Shown: positions 35,935-46,622, counted from the stretch's first letter. The stretch: DNA of 64,000 bases from Fasciola hepatica (GCA_948099385.1 CANUEZ040000183.1:1984001-2048000), one strand, 5' to 3'. Notes: a model not told the origin generated them from the sequence alone. Translations and numbers: made by a program.

Positions 35935-37309
35935 AAGGCGTTCGGCAAGGATGCCTTATTTGCCTGTTCATCTTCAATTTCGCTTTGCAATATCTGCTCC
36001 AAAAAGCCTTTGACGATGTTGCAAACGGTGGTATGGAACTTCTACCGAGCGGCAGAATTGTTGACCCAGATAATACTGACGACGTCGCTTTGTTAAATGG
36101 CAATCCGCAAGTCGTCTAAGATGCTTTAAACTACTTGGCTACCGAAGTCACCAGGTATGCATACACTTTGCCCCATTCAAGTGCAAAACGCTGCTCTGAG
36201 ACTGGCAAGGAGATTTTCCTGCACTCGCTCTCTGTGGGGAACCTTCGGGAACTGTCACCAGCTTTATGTACCTGGGAAGTTGCATTTCTACTGGTGGGGT
36301 ATCTCAGACGAGATCTCGTTACGCATCTCTAAGGCTCGCTTGACCTTCACCAATCTAAGGCATCTATGGCATCGTCACGACATTAGGCTTTTCCTAAACG
36401 GTAGGCAACAGCGCCGCAGTTCGCTCGGTATTACTTAATGGATGCGAACCGTGGCCGGTTCAAGATCTGCACCGTTTGACCGCGTTGAAGCACCGGTCCC
36501 AACAATTCACACGACTGTGGAGGCAGCATCATATCAGTAATGACGAAGTGTGAAGGAGGGTATTTGGAGTGGACTGTTCATCAGTCAGAGCAATTGTTTC
36601 TCTTCATCGGCTACCGTGGCTAGATCACGTCATACGGATGCCCGCCCAGCGTTTGCCTCGCCTTGCTCCATCCGCGCTTGCTGAACAAGAATGGATTTTT
36701 TCCACAACTTGCGAATAGTATCCCCGGACTAAAAGCAACGAAAAAGGAATTGACCGTCAGTCGAATGACCGAGACTCAAATAAGCGTGAATGATTCGTGC
36801 TTCAGACCAGTTGGTGTTTTTCTTATGCTTTTACCATCATGTATTTTTCTCGACAGTCAAACGCATTTATCCGAGGAAAATTATTTTAAAAATAAAGGCC
36901 GTCATTTTTTCTCATTTCGTAAGGCAGTAATAAACGGAAGTACAAAGAACGCTGGTCTCTTCAACCCGTAACCCTCGCTCGTCAACTTATACGAACGAGC
37001 AAATCCCATAGCTACAAGTGCCTATTGAACCATCAGAGAACCAGTAATCGGATGACCGCGGCAGCGAACCGTGAACAGTGGTGATCGTGTTATCACTTGC
37101 TGTTGAATCAGAATGATTGATCGATGTGTTTCTACAGTTAGACTGTGTATTCTGTATGTTGACTACAAGGGCGCTCTTTCCTTTTCCACATGTGTAGGTC
37201 CACTCCCTGTCCACCTACGTTCTAATTCAAAGTGCAACATGGTGAGAAAGGCAGTGGTCAGTGGGGCTTGCTCTTCTGTCTAACGCTATACGATGATGAT
37301 GATGATGAC
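35935..37309 (+). mobile_element. RTE relic (RT C-terminal part and 3' end)
   Basis: The frame at 35935-36119 begins with KGVRQGC (RT motif B) and reaches NTDDVALL, where YADD has become NTDD. RISKARLTFTNLRHLWHRHDI (36324-36390) matches the thumb of the intact copies. The last part (about 37056-37309) repeats the 3' end of copies 1-3, including GGTGAGAAAGGCAGTGGTCA and a (GAT)n tail. Either a separate subfamily or a composite of two insertions. Confidence 0.65.
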
Positions 37310-37779
37310 CGTGACCTCTGATTCTGTCGCAATTTATCAAACCCGATACTTTTATCCGTACACTCACATAGTACTGCCTACCGACTGCCTGGAGTCCATT
37401 TGCGCCATACTGCCACTATTCGAATTCTCTGTTGATTGTTTGTCATGTACACCCCACTTGGAAAAATGCGTCTTGGGCAAAGTAGTATTGTACTGACTTG
37501 ACTTTTGACACATCATTACGGACACAGAGCACTTGACTCACCTCTTAATCATGGTCATGGATCATTTATCAGACAAAAGCCACGTCATTGGGTCATTAGC
37601 CAGTTTCGAAGCCTATGGTATTCCAATATTCTTTCGTAAATGGTGGTCAAGAATAAGGACGATGAAAGCGTCTTATGAACAAATGACAATTTTACATGAA
37701 GTTGGATAAAATAGGGAAAATCCGAGACAATGGTGGGTATCAAACATAATAATTCATTTACATATCACCATACAATAAT
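37310..37779. other. Spacer downstream of dcps
   Basis: Lies between the RTE tail and the stop of the DcpS gene and should contain the 3' untranslated region on the minus strand. I saw no canonical AATAAA on that strand. Confidence 0.4.
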
Positions 37780-38934
37780 TCAGTCAGCAACATCAGTTTT
37801 ACTCCCTGCAGTGCCGTGAACAGCCTCAAACATAGGGCCGCTCTCATGCAAAACGACTGTAATAACACGTTTCGAATAATATTCAGAATCAATTTCAAGA
37901 TTTCGTATAACTTCTTCTGCAACGTGAGCTCTACCTGCGCGAGTACTATGATTTTCGCCACAGTTTATATGAATAAAATGCATATGGAGGTGATAGAATG
38001 TCGGTGGGTAATGAAAGAATGCCAAAATCTGATCTCTGTCGAGGCGTTGTTTATACTGACCTGCTTCCGATGTTAACGTGTATTTGTCAGACAGAACCGT
38101 GCGGCTTTCGTGAAGCATGCGCTTCAGAAGTGGTATATGAGATGCTCTCAAGTCACGCAAGCACGTAACGTCAGACCTCCGTATGATTCCCAAACAGTGT
38201 AGATCATTCAATTGTCGGCCGCTCCAGCGGTAATCCAAAACCAAAGTAAAACCTTGCTCAGGGTCCCCATCCGAAAAGATCACACGATCTGTTTCTGCCT
38301 CACCTGATAATATGTTTTCTACCCAGCTTAGATCACGAGGTTTTTGTGATAAGAAGGGAACTATGATGGACCTGTAAATTGCAGGAGTTTCTTCGTATAA
38401 TCGACAACCAGATGGCAAATATTTTTTGAAGTGGTGCTTTTCCGCGGGATAAATTACAGTCATGTCTACACCACTAACTAGATCCAGTCCATGCGTCACA
38501 TATAAGCGATAGTAAACGTCATTAGAGAGCAGCAACTTGGCTGTCCATTTACTTTTCTCCTCCGCTGACTCAATGATATGTTCACCGTTCGCTTTTTTTT
38601 CGTGTTCTGCCTCAGGTCGTGCGTATATAACACCGTCTCGAATAAGTTCGTGTGGTTCCCTGGGAAACGCGGACTTCTCAAATATGACAATAGCATCTTT
38701 ATCGGGAGAGTCATTTAGGCGAGTATGCAAAGCAATTCTCTTGGCGGATGCATCACAGGACAGTACAGATACCAAGTGCATATTTTGTGGACGGAACCGG
38801 ACAATCGCATCTTCTTCACTGACAAGTGAAGTGTTTGGGTGAGGGCGCTTTGCTGGTGTTATAGGTGATGTTTCAGAATGCAAATGGTCCGCCGAATTAA
38901 GAGCACTCTGGCGCTTAGACGCATTCACTGGCAT
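37780..38934 (-). CDS. DCPS: Scavenger mRNA decapping enzyme DcpS
   Basis: DcpS hydrolyses the m7GpppN cap left after 3'-to-5' mRNA decay; it is a dimeric HIT-family pyrophosphatase of cytoplasm and nucleus. The 384-codon single frame is close to the length of animal DcpS plus an N-terminal extension of about 40 residues. The N-terminal swapped domain spans about residues 40-190. The hinge and cap pocket follow (DLSWVENIL at about 201, ETDRVIFSD, FTLVLDYRWSGRQLNDL at about 229-245). The HIT motif YHLHMHF lies at 314-320, with His317 the likely nucleophile. YYSKR and an ERAH-like GRAH block follow as in the family. The usual Lys after the cap-pocket Asp is Arg here. The start ATG overlaps the end of the Gemin7-like gene by 10 bases. 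No intron is needed. In flatworms many mRNAs carry a trimethylguanosine-capped spliced leader, so substrate range is an open point. Confidence 0.93.
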   Translation of the reverse strand: MPVNASKRQSALNSADHLHSETSPITPAKRPHPNTSLVSEEDAIVRFRPQNMHLVSVLSCDASAKRIALHTRLNDSPDKDAIVIFEKSAFPREPHELIRDGVIYARPEAEHEKKANGEHIIESAEEKSKWTAKLLLSNDVYYRLYVTHGLDLVSGVDMTVIYPAEKHHFKKYLPSGCRLYEETPAIYRSIIVPFLSQKPRDLSWVENILSGEAETDRVIFSDGDPEQGFTLVLDYRWSGRQLNDLHCLGIIRRSDVTCLRDLRASHIPLLKRMLHESRTVLSDKYTLTSEAGQYKQRLDRDQILAFFHYPPTFYHLHMHFIHINCGENHSTRAGRAHVAEEVIRNLEIDSEYYSKRVITVVLHESGPMFEAVHGTAGSKTDVAD

Positions 38935-39257
38935 GACTGACTTATTTCAACAGCCAAGATATCCGAGGTGCGAATGCGTGCTCTTGAGAGTGTTCCAAGA
39001 GGTGTTTTCAGATCTTGCACGCATAAAATACCGATCGAATCACTCTGTCGAGCGATACCGAATAATTCGGCAGGGCACCAAGCGTCTATGTGTGTTTCCA
39101 CTGGTTTATCCAAATCAGCAAAATGCACATGAACCGCAGGACTTGCATAAACGTTTGTCCGGTGAGTGAGGCAGTACAGAACCCGCAGATAGCGCAAACG
39201 GTGCTGGTCAAATTCGGCTGTGACGGTGGGATTCGCTCTGGACAGATTTCTTGGCAT
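38925..39257 (-). CDS. GEMIN7: Gemin7-like SMN complex subunit (Sm fold)
   Basis: Gemin7 pairs with Gemin6 in the SMN complex, which loads Sm rings onto spliceosomal snRNAs. The 110-codon frame shows the family pattern. A helix with RLRYLRVLYCLTHRTNV (about residues 20-36) is followed by Sm-like strands, ending with LCVQDLKTPLGTLSRARIRT and SDILAVEI (about residues 78-106). These correspond to the 'LQTP-G-...-A-LR-SDI' signature of Gemin7. The length is near the family norm with a shortened N-terminus. The ATG at 39257 is preceded directly by an in-frame TGA, and four bases further out TTTCACTCCAG looks like a splice acceptor. The frame ends inside the start of DcpS (shared ATGCCAGTGA). Similarity is judged by eye, so the assignment is strong but not certain. 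Confidence 0.75.
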   Translation of the reverse strand: MPRNLSRANPTVTAEFDQHRLRYLRVLYCLTHRTNVYASPAVHVHFADLDKPVETHIDAWCPAELFGIARQSDSIGILCVQDLKTPLGTLSRARIRTSDILAVEISQSCQ

Positions 39258-39275
39258 TCAACTGGAGTGAAATAT
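39247..39275 (-). promoter_or_regulatory. Candidate cis- or trans-splice acceptor before Gemin7
   Basis: On the minus strand GATATTTCACTCCAG ends four bases before the ATG at 39257. A short pyrimidine tract and AG that close to the start, with a stop codon between, suits a spliced-leader acceptor or an intron end. No leader sequence is in the window. Confidence 0.35.
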
Positions 39276-39496
39276 CATATTTGTAATGTAATTGGATAGA
39301 GTGCGGTACGGTGTCGAGAGGACAGCGTCCGTCGGTGATCTATAAACAAAAACGCAAAAAATCTTGATTAAGTGGCACCTCAGAGTCTGCTCGGAATTTT
39401 TAATTGGATCAAGTATTTAAGGGTGCTAGCCACAATACAGATGTTTTTAAAGTAGTTCTCACCTCTGAATGTCCTAGTTATAGCCCAGTAATTGGA

Positions 39497-40169
39497 ATGA
39501 TTAGGAAAAATTGGAAAGCGGATGATAATCGAGTTGTTGGGCCACTCGCAACGTACCTAAAGGCGATAGGTAAGGGATTACTACGAGTCACTCCAGATGT
39601 ACACTACCGCCTGTCAATGCAAAGACCGCAGTATATACTGAATGCGGAACGCTTCTTAGTCCCTGAACATGTTAGCCCGAACTGAAGGCCGTGAACTAAC
39701 AATCTGTATAGCAATCATGCATAGGAATCTTCAGTTGGGGAATGTAGCAGCTTAGTCGTCCAAACTTTTACTCAATTTGGCACACGTGTCCTCGGTAAGT
39801 AGCATCAACACATTTTCAGTGAACTAAATGTATACATTGCAATGTGATGCAAAGAAAAACTTTATCAGACGCACTACTCCTTACATTTGTTCCTGAAACA
39901 CGAAACGTCTATTTAAACGCGTCCATCTCCTCCAGAAATTAAACGAATTCAAAACTACATTTATTTTCGAATACTTATCTTATTTCTTTGAAGCCCCAGA
40001 CCATGTCTTTCATGTGGAGTCGAAATTTCTGTTACATATCATTGCTACAGATCGCGCCAGCAATGACGACGAACAGGGACCATCGACACAGGAACGAACT
40101 AGTTATTTTTCTAAATTACACTACGATGTCAAACAACAAAGCGTCATAGGTGTCAACATTGTGAAAATG
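39497..40169 (+). CDS. Candidate multi-exon gene, divergent from Gemin7-DcpS
   Basis: Three open pieces join in phase across GT-AG introns. Piece one ends at 39569 before GTAAGG; its frame is open from 39404, with its first ATG at 39497. The second is 39735-39794, after TCTTCAG and before GTAAGT. The third is 40000-40169, after a pyrimidine tract ending CCCCAG and before GTAAGC. Introns would be about 165 and 205 bases. The pieces encode blocks such as IGMIRKNWKADDNRVVG, VVQTFTQFGTRVL and HVESKFLLHIIATD, with an acidic, polar stretch after. I do not recognise the family, and later exons were not found. The upstream region is shared with the oppositely oriented Gemin7-DcpS unit. This is inference from splice signals only; chance is a real alternative. 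Confidence 0.3.
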
Positions 40170-41040
40170 GTAAGCGTGCTAAAACTCCTACACGCTATAA
40201 ATTGGGAATATCGTGAGAATAATCCGCAGTTCAGTTCAAACGACCGTTAACCATGCACTGGGTGCAGTGACTGCGGTTGCTATTTGAACGGCAGCCTCAA
40301 TCGCAGAATAATGTTAAACATTTTTTCTTGTCACACGCTTACCCATAAGTACAACGGAAGGGTTAAAGCCTATGGCCTCGAAGGCCCATCGCATTATTAT
40401 GGGTAACTGGAAAACTGACCTTACTCTGAGCCTATTTTTACCACACGCAGAGTGAATAACAGTATAAGGGGTAAACACTGTAACCAAAAGACATACTGTG
40501 AAGGAGGGTTGTGAAGGAAAATTCGCGCAAGAGCCAGTTTATTGGTCCTGCTTTTAAACACAGAGGTTGTAAGTGAGTGAGCAGGCAGTTCAGCAGTTCG
40601 GCGGAGAGAGAAAGAATGAAAGACATAAGTACGACATTTAGTGACGGAAAATCTATAAGGATAACTAGCTATCTGGGTACGTGATGGTCGGAAGAATTTA
40701 TTGGAAGAAAGACTGTCGAGGTAAGCTACAACGAACAGAATCCAAAATAGTACTAGAAGAAGAGGGACGATGAAGCAACTGCCCGACGATGCGCTAGTGA
40801 CTGCAGATTGGAGGTTAAAGCATCATTAAATAGCCGGATGACCTTTCGTAGAAGCCGTTCAGGCAGAGAAAGACAAGCCCAACCCAGCACATGATGCCTG
40901 TGTTTAAGTGAGGGTGGATCTGCGCTTTGTACAGCAGATCATCTGGTGTGAGGAAGCATCTGGCGCAGCACAAGAAGCGATCTGAGATATGACAGCGGAC
41001 CAGCATATAGAAGTTACAGATAAGCCAAGAAAATAGACAG
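40170..41040. other. Intergenic, R6-type repeat fragment
   Basis: 40246-40310 carries a block like CCGTTAACCATGCACTGGGTGC that recurs, diverged, at 42600-42660 and 55440-55500. It is probably part of a LINE or SINE 3' end. No gene recognised in the remainder. Confidence 0.35.
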
Positions 41041-41055
41041 AATCTGTGGGATGCA

Positions 41056-41057
<2 letters not shown>

Positions 41058-41130
<73 letters not shown>
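41058..41130. repeat. (TA)n microsatellite
   Basis: TA run with one phase break (AATATA) near 41110. Confidence 0.95.
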
Positions 41131-41885
41131 CACGAAGCTTTTTGGGTAACCGTTTGCCATGAACAACTTGAAAAGCCTGATCAGTTCCTTTTATCGGAGT
41201 TCGGGTGTGCTGCGGTGTGTGTTGATCCGGTGAAATAGGGTACGCACACAGCTCCTCAAGTGACATGTTGGATGGTTGCTTTGGAAGTTCGGTATGCGGT
41301 CGGTTGTCGTTAGTTTCCGATAGACTGTTGCTTCTAGATTTCCGTTTGTTTGCCTCATGATCAGAATGTCTAGAAACGGCAGTTTTGCGTCGCATTCTTC
41401 TTCGTGAATTTTATTCCTGGTACGAGCGTGTTCAGACGTTGATGAAATCGATCTAGTTGAGACTTCTTTAGTGTCACAAATGTGTCATCAACGTATCTGA
41501 TCCACAAACGAGGTCAGATTGTGTCAAATGTTTTGGCTTCGAATTGCTTCATGACTGCATCTGCATATATATACATACTACTTATTATCAATATGAGATG
41601 AGCGCTTGCACATGCAGCCTCGTTGTTCGTTGGGTTAGCAGAGACCCAGACACGAATAACTATGAGAAATCACAGTTGTGATTTATTTTTGGGCTCTTCA
41701 ATGAAGAGTATCCATTCCCACTCCAGACGATTCAAATTAAATCCTAGTGAACATATAAGATCGGAGTGGTCAAGTATGAGAACCAGTAGACAGAGGAGTA
41801 CCGGGTACGCATACCTGATGAGCGGCAACAACCGCGAAACCGGTCGTGTGCTACCGGGGAAATTTTGTCCGCACGTTTACATACT

Positions 41886-41886
<1 letters not shown>

Positions 41887-41952
<66 letters not shown>

Positions 41953-42506
41953 CACACCCGGTTGATTTCGGACAGCGCCAAACAAAACAAGGTACAAACG
42001 GGGAGGAAGCGGTAGATAGTCCAAGTCCGTGATTTGTTTGTGGCCGCAATACCACCAGGCTGTCCAAGCTAAAACAGGGGTCCACAACTGGAGCCTGTAT
42101 CTATCCAATACTTAACCCACAAGGCAGCGGCACAGAGCGCGAGGTCCGAAACCCACTCGGGGCCAGTGACTGATTACGCAGTTCACACGCCCTTCGGATG
42201 AGGCCAAACATCCCGGGGTGCCCAGTGCACTTCACCACAGATGCCGGTGAGCATATCGTTGTACGCCTCATACGCCGCAGATGGTTGATTTTGAACCAGG
42301 GTTTAGCTAACTCCCCTTGACTGAATATCAGTCAACTCGGAGAAGAGCGCCGGGCGTTCACCTTCGTTCTCACACTTGTGAAAACACCTCCGCCACGAGA
42401 ATGCAGTGAGTATAACTTTCTGGGCAGAGGCTATTTGAGACGCGCGGTCACTTGGGAGCAGTCTAAGAGGCGTTCAGGGCGAGTAGCCAGCCCGGAGTCT
42501 GAGACA
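41887..42506 (-). mobile_element. SINE-like element with (TA)n tail, family R5
   Basis: Read on the minus strand it starts at 42506, matches 35530-35934 up to 42098, and continues through a unique body (CAGTTGTGGACCCCTGTTTT, CACAAACAAATCACGG) to CGGGTGTGGAATATA and the TA tract at 41888-41950. The TA run follows the end of the repeat directly, as a retroposon tail would. No coding capacity; RT would have to be supplied by a LINE. Confidence 0.5.
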
Positions 42507-43227
42507 TCCACCCCCGACTATACCGTGGAGTCTAAAGATATAATAATTGCACTACGGTACGATCGATGCTGGTGTTGGCATGTTCTATTCTGTTCAGACA
42601 ACCAATAACCATGGACTGGGTGCGGCGGCCTTGGTTGCTATCCCCTAGCGGCATGGCGCGCAATGCGGTAAGAAAGGGGAAAATGGAGAGTAGCGTCATC
42701 GGTAAAGAAATTGATTGGGTTAGAAGTAGTGGATAGATCAATAGTAAGTAAAAGAGGGAGGGTTCAATTACTTAACCTTGGGAGACGCTAGAACTAACAG
42801 GAAGTAGGTGGGATAGGACCTCATTATATCGGATGGAGATGATTTGTTTACTGAGGAAATTTGATGTCTACAATACGAGAGCGAGAGAGAACTCAAAAGT
42901 GGGCGGTTTTGCCAGAAGACCTTTGTTCTAGACTCGGTCAAAGACTTTAGAAATATAGTGCGAGACCATATGTGTTTCTACGTGGTTGTCGAGGGCAGCC
43001 GACCAGGAGTGAGATGAGAGCCAGCAGGTCACCCGTGGAACGGCAAGGTCGAAATTCGTGTTGCCGATCTCCCAGCAGTTCTTCGTGTTCGAGAAACGTA
43101 CGCAGTTGGTCGATGACAGTTTCGAAATAATAGGTGTGAGGGAAACTGGAAGCTGCGCCAGAAAGATCACCGAGTTTGGGAATAGCGAAAATAACGACCT
43201 GTTTCTAAGGTGTCGGAGGAGTAGAAA

Positions 43228-43278
<51 letters not shown>

Positions 43279-43450
43279 GTAAAGTAGGGAGCAGCTGAGA
43301 GGCACACATTTTAAAGACGAGGGTATACCGTGCTGACCAGGTGAGCTGCACACCTCCGATGTGGTACGTAAACATCTTAAACCACTGGACCATCGCCGAC
43401 CAAGAAATTAGAAATTATCTGAGCCAAGACTGATGACGATGCAAGAACCA
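42507..43450. other. Intergenic with (GA)n run and tRNA-like head
   Basis: It holds a (GA)n run at 43232-43277. On the minus strand there is an A-box-like TGGTCCAGTGGTTTAAG near 43380-43396 with only a poor B box, possibly an old SINE head. No gene recognised. Confidence 0.35.
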
Positions 43451-44008
43451 TCACTTAGGACCAACTTTAACAGATAAATTCGGAAAATTTGGATAAATAA
43501 TTTGAATGCAGTCTACAATCAAGTTATTCGTACAGTCCAGTCCGGTCCAAAATGTTGCCGGAAGATGTGCCCATTTTAGGGCAAAAAAGCTGAAACAGTT
43601 ATGGAATTTCCAGAAAAGGCCTGGAAGACTTCAATATTATCATACTCACACACATCTGGCAGTTATCTGCGACCATCCGACCCGTTTATTTACTCAGCAA
43701 AACACCACACTAGTGATACTTCCTAATTTCTCTTAATAAATGCTTGCGAACGAGTGCACTGAAATCAGCGAGAAACACCCTCCTAAATGGTTACACTGAC
43801 TTCCATGACATGCAACAGGAAGCTATCCGTTGCGCCGGAAGCGGGCTTGTCAAATACTGGACCGAAATAATGGAACCATGGAGACTGCGGCTATCTGCGG
43901 GGACTTCTCAAAACTCACCCATCTAATCCGCGCAGCACCCGGTAAACGATAATCGGCAAAACCCATCCTTTGCGATGCGGCTGGGCTGCTCATTCTTGAG
44001 CGAGCTAA

Positions 44009-44112
44009 AAATGATGCAGCGACGGAGCGAACACTTCGATCGTTTACTGAATATATATATATATACATATTCAGTAAACAATCGAAGTGTTCGCTCCGTC
44101 GCTGCATCATTT
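44009..44112. repeat. 46-bp near-perfect palindrome with 12-base loop
   Basis: 44009-44054 is the reverse complement of 44067-44112 except for one position (44041 against 44080). The loop is a TA-rich TATATATATAC stretch. It lies at the upstream edge of Gypsy remnant F, before recognisable gag. Confidence 0.95.
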
Positions 44113-44176
44113 ATATATATAAGACTGTGTGGCTGAATGAACTGCATACAACGATGCCATTCAAATCCCTGAAATA

Positions 44177-44527
44177 TTGGTTATCAAGCCGACCAATGAA
44201 GTCTTTGCACGCTATCTACTCGTAAAATGCAAAAAGGAAACGGGGCAGGATTTCAACCAATTCTATCAAAAACTAAAATCCTTAACAAAGGATTGTATCT
44301 TCAGGACCGTGACAGACGAGCAAAATCAAAACGATGCTATTCGAAACGCTTTTATAAGTGGGATGCAGTCAAACATTTTCCGGCAGCGACTCCTTGAAAA
44401 TAAATCTCTGGATTTACAAATGGCCCTAGAATTAGCCCGATCGCTCGAGATGGCCCAACAACAATCCAGCGCCTTCCAGACACCATCAATATCGTATACG
44501 GCTTCGGCGTCAACACTCACTGAATAA
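44177..44527 (+). pseudogene. Gypsy F gag C-terminal part
   Basis: A 116-codon frame has the capsid C-terminal pattern: ARYLLVKCKKETGQDFNQFY, LKSLTKDCIF, then IRNAFISGMQSNIFRQRLLE and LDLQMALELARSLEMAQQ. The frame is open a little upstream of its first ATG (DAIQIPEIL), so the ATG is not the true start. It is serine-rich at its end before a stop. Confidence 0.75.
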
Positions 44528-44572
44528 ACTGATAATTGTCCCTCTGATCACAAGGAAGGTAGCAACTTACTC

Positions 44573-44980
44573 ATGGAAACAAAGTCAGCGGCGTTAAAAA
44601 CCAAGTGTTACTTCTGCGGAAATGACAGACAGCCTCGATTCAGATGTCTTGCTAAGGATGCGGTTTGCAGTAACTGTGGAGAGAAAGGACACTTCAAATG
44701 TGTCTGCCGAGCACCTCCGGAGAAACGAATAGTCTTTGCCACAACACCTGTACTCTCTACCATCGTCGCCGCCTCTTCTCCGGATTACCTCTTAAATGCG
44801 CTAACAACGACTACTGTGAAAAAGATTCCTATGGAAGCTCTGATAGATACGGGGAGTTCCGACAGTTACATCTCCGAATTCGTGGTACAGCGTCACTGTC
44901 TCAAAATCAAAGTCATCCAGCGCCATCGCCATGGCTTCCACAAGATTAATCAATCAAACGAAGGGTCACTGTTTTGTTAA
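44573..44980 (+). pseudogene. Gypsy F zinc knuckles and protease
   Basis: The frame has a first, incomplete zinc knuckle (CYFCGNDRQPRFRC; the His position is not obvious) and a second complete CX2CX4HX4C knuckle (CSNCGEKGHFKCVC). Further on comes the retropepsin active site LIDTGSSDSYIS. The protease second half continues in another frame with VLLGQDFLKFH at 45050-45080, so a frameshift near 44930-44980 breaks it. Confidence 0.8.
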
Positions 44981-45350
44981 CATTTGTCTCAAGGATAATT
45001 CATACAACAACTTCAAATTCTCTGTGCTCCCTCATCTGTGTGCGAATGTATTACTGGGGCAAGATTTTTTGAAATTCCACAGAGCAGTTGAGATTCCATC
45101 CAGTGGCAGTAAACCAACTCTCTCCCTTTGTAGTGTGACAGCTTCACGTATTGAACCGCCTTCTCTTTTCGGGAACTTGCTACCAGATCTCAAGCCTATT
45201 GCAACTAAATCACGACTCCACACTCCTGAAGATAAGGAATTCACTCGATCGGAAATTCACCGACTTCTGAGGAATGGCATCATTGAGACATCAACGTCCC
45301 CCTGGCGCGCCTAAGTCCTTGTTACAACAAACGAAAGACACAAAAGATGC

Positions 45351-45740
45351 ATGGTAGTTGACTACAGTCAAACTATCAATCGATACACGTTATTGGACGC
45401 TTATCCACTGCCCAGAATCGATGACATGGTATCTAAAATATCTCGATATTCCACTTTCAGTGCGTTGGACTTGCGAAGTGCATATCATCAAAGCTTCGTA
45501 GGAAAACAAGATAGGCCATACACTGTTTTTGAAGCCTGTGGGAATTTATATCAATTCTGCAGGATACCGTTTGGAGTGACGAACGGTGTTGCTTGTTTTC
45601 AGCGTGCTATCGGCAAAATTATTCGCCAAAAAAACTTAGAAAGAACGTTTGCCTACATCGATAATAGAACTGTGTGTGGCACAAACAAAGACGATCACGA
45701 TAATAATCTTACTAACTTTCTCAATGTTTTGGAAAAATAG
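45351..45740 (+). pseudogene. Gypsy F reverse transcriptase core
   Basis: A 129-codon frame with RT motifs: CMVVDYSQTINRYT, YPLPRIDDMV, motif A FSALDLRSAYHQ, motif B-like FCRIPFGVTNGVACFQRAI, and the catalytic loop as YIDN instead of YxDD. YxDN also occurs in some metazoan Gypsy lineages, so it need not be decay. A TAG ends the frame before the thumb, which resumes as GFALNEEKS. Confidence 0.8.
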
Positions 45741-45879
45741 GGATTTGCTCTGAACGAAGAGAAGAGTATCGTCGGTACGAAAGAGCTTAAACTCTTGGGT
45801 TATGAAGTTTCACATGGTCTGATGAAGCCCGATCCTGAAGGACTATGACCCCTTCAGGGAACTCCCTCCGCCAAAAGAT

Positions 45880-46197
45880 GTGAAATCTCAGCGACAAGCT
45901 ATGGGTTATTTTCATACTATTCTCAATGGATGCCACGCTTCTCGCATAGCATTTATCCACCGGTCCATAAACACGTATTTCCCTTACCAGACGATATCAG
46001 TGTCATTGGAAACACTCAACAGTGAGCTCAAACGTGCCGTCGTCAACACTGTCGACCCTGAAGTGCCATTGGTCGTTGAAACAGATGCCTCGGATATAGC
46101 TATCTCAGCCACACTGTCACAAAATCACAGGCCGGTCGCATTCTTTTCCCGGACTCTCTCAAAGAGAAAAGCATCATTCATCCGTAGAAAGAGATAA
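45880..46197 (+). pseudogene. Gypsy F RNase H fragment
   Basis: A frame with LVVETDASDIAISATLSQ (the first RNase H aspartate) and PVAFFSRTLSKRK. The domain continues after a frameshift near 46190 with a HYLPG and TDQKSV pattern in other frames. Confidence 0.7.
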
Positions 46198-46622
46198 ACG
46201 CTACTGTGGAGGCCATCCGGAAGTGGAGGCATTATTTGCCGGGTATACATTCCCGACTCATTACGGATCAAAAGTCGGTCGCTTCTATGTTCGACTCCCG
46301 ACACCATAGGAAGATCAAAAATGATCAGATTCAGAGGTGGTGAATCGTATTATCGTGCGACAGTTTCGACGTTATTTATCGCCCCGGTCATGAGAATGTC
46401 GCAGCCGACAAACTGTCTTGCAGCTTCTCCGCATCTACGTCACTCGCGTCACTCAAAAAAATCCACAACTCACTCTGTCACCCGGGTGTTGTCCGTATGC
46501 TTCATTTCGCCAGGACAAAGAATCTACCGTACTCAGTCGACGATGTGAAATCTGTCACCGCTGGCTGTACACTTTGTGCCAAATGAAAACCACAGTTTTG
46601 CAAGCTACCTACCGGAAATCTG

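Noticed and set aside
43205..43393. Arg-Glu or Ser-Leu repeat frames
   Set aside because: Artefacts of the (GA)n run at 43232-43277.
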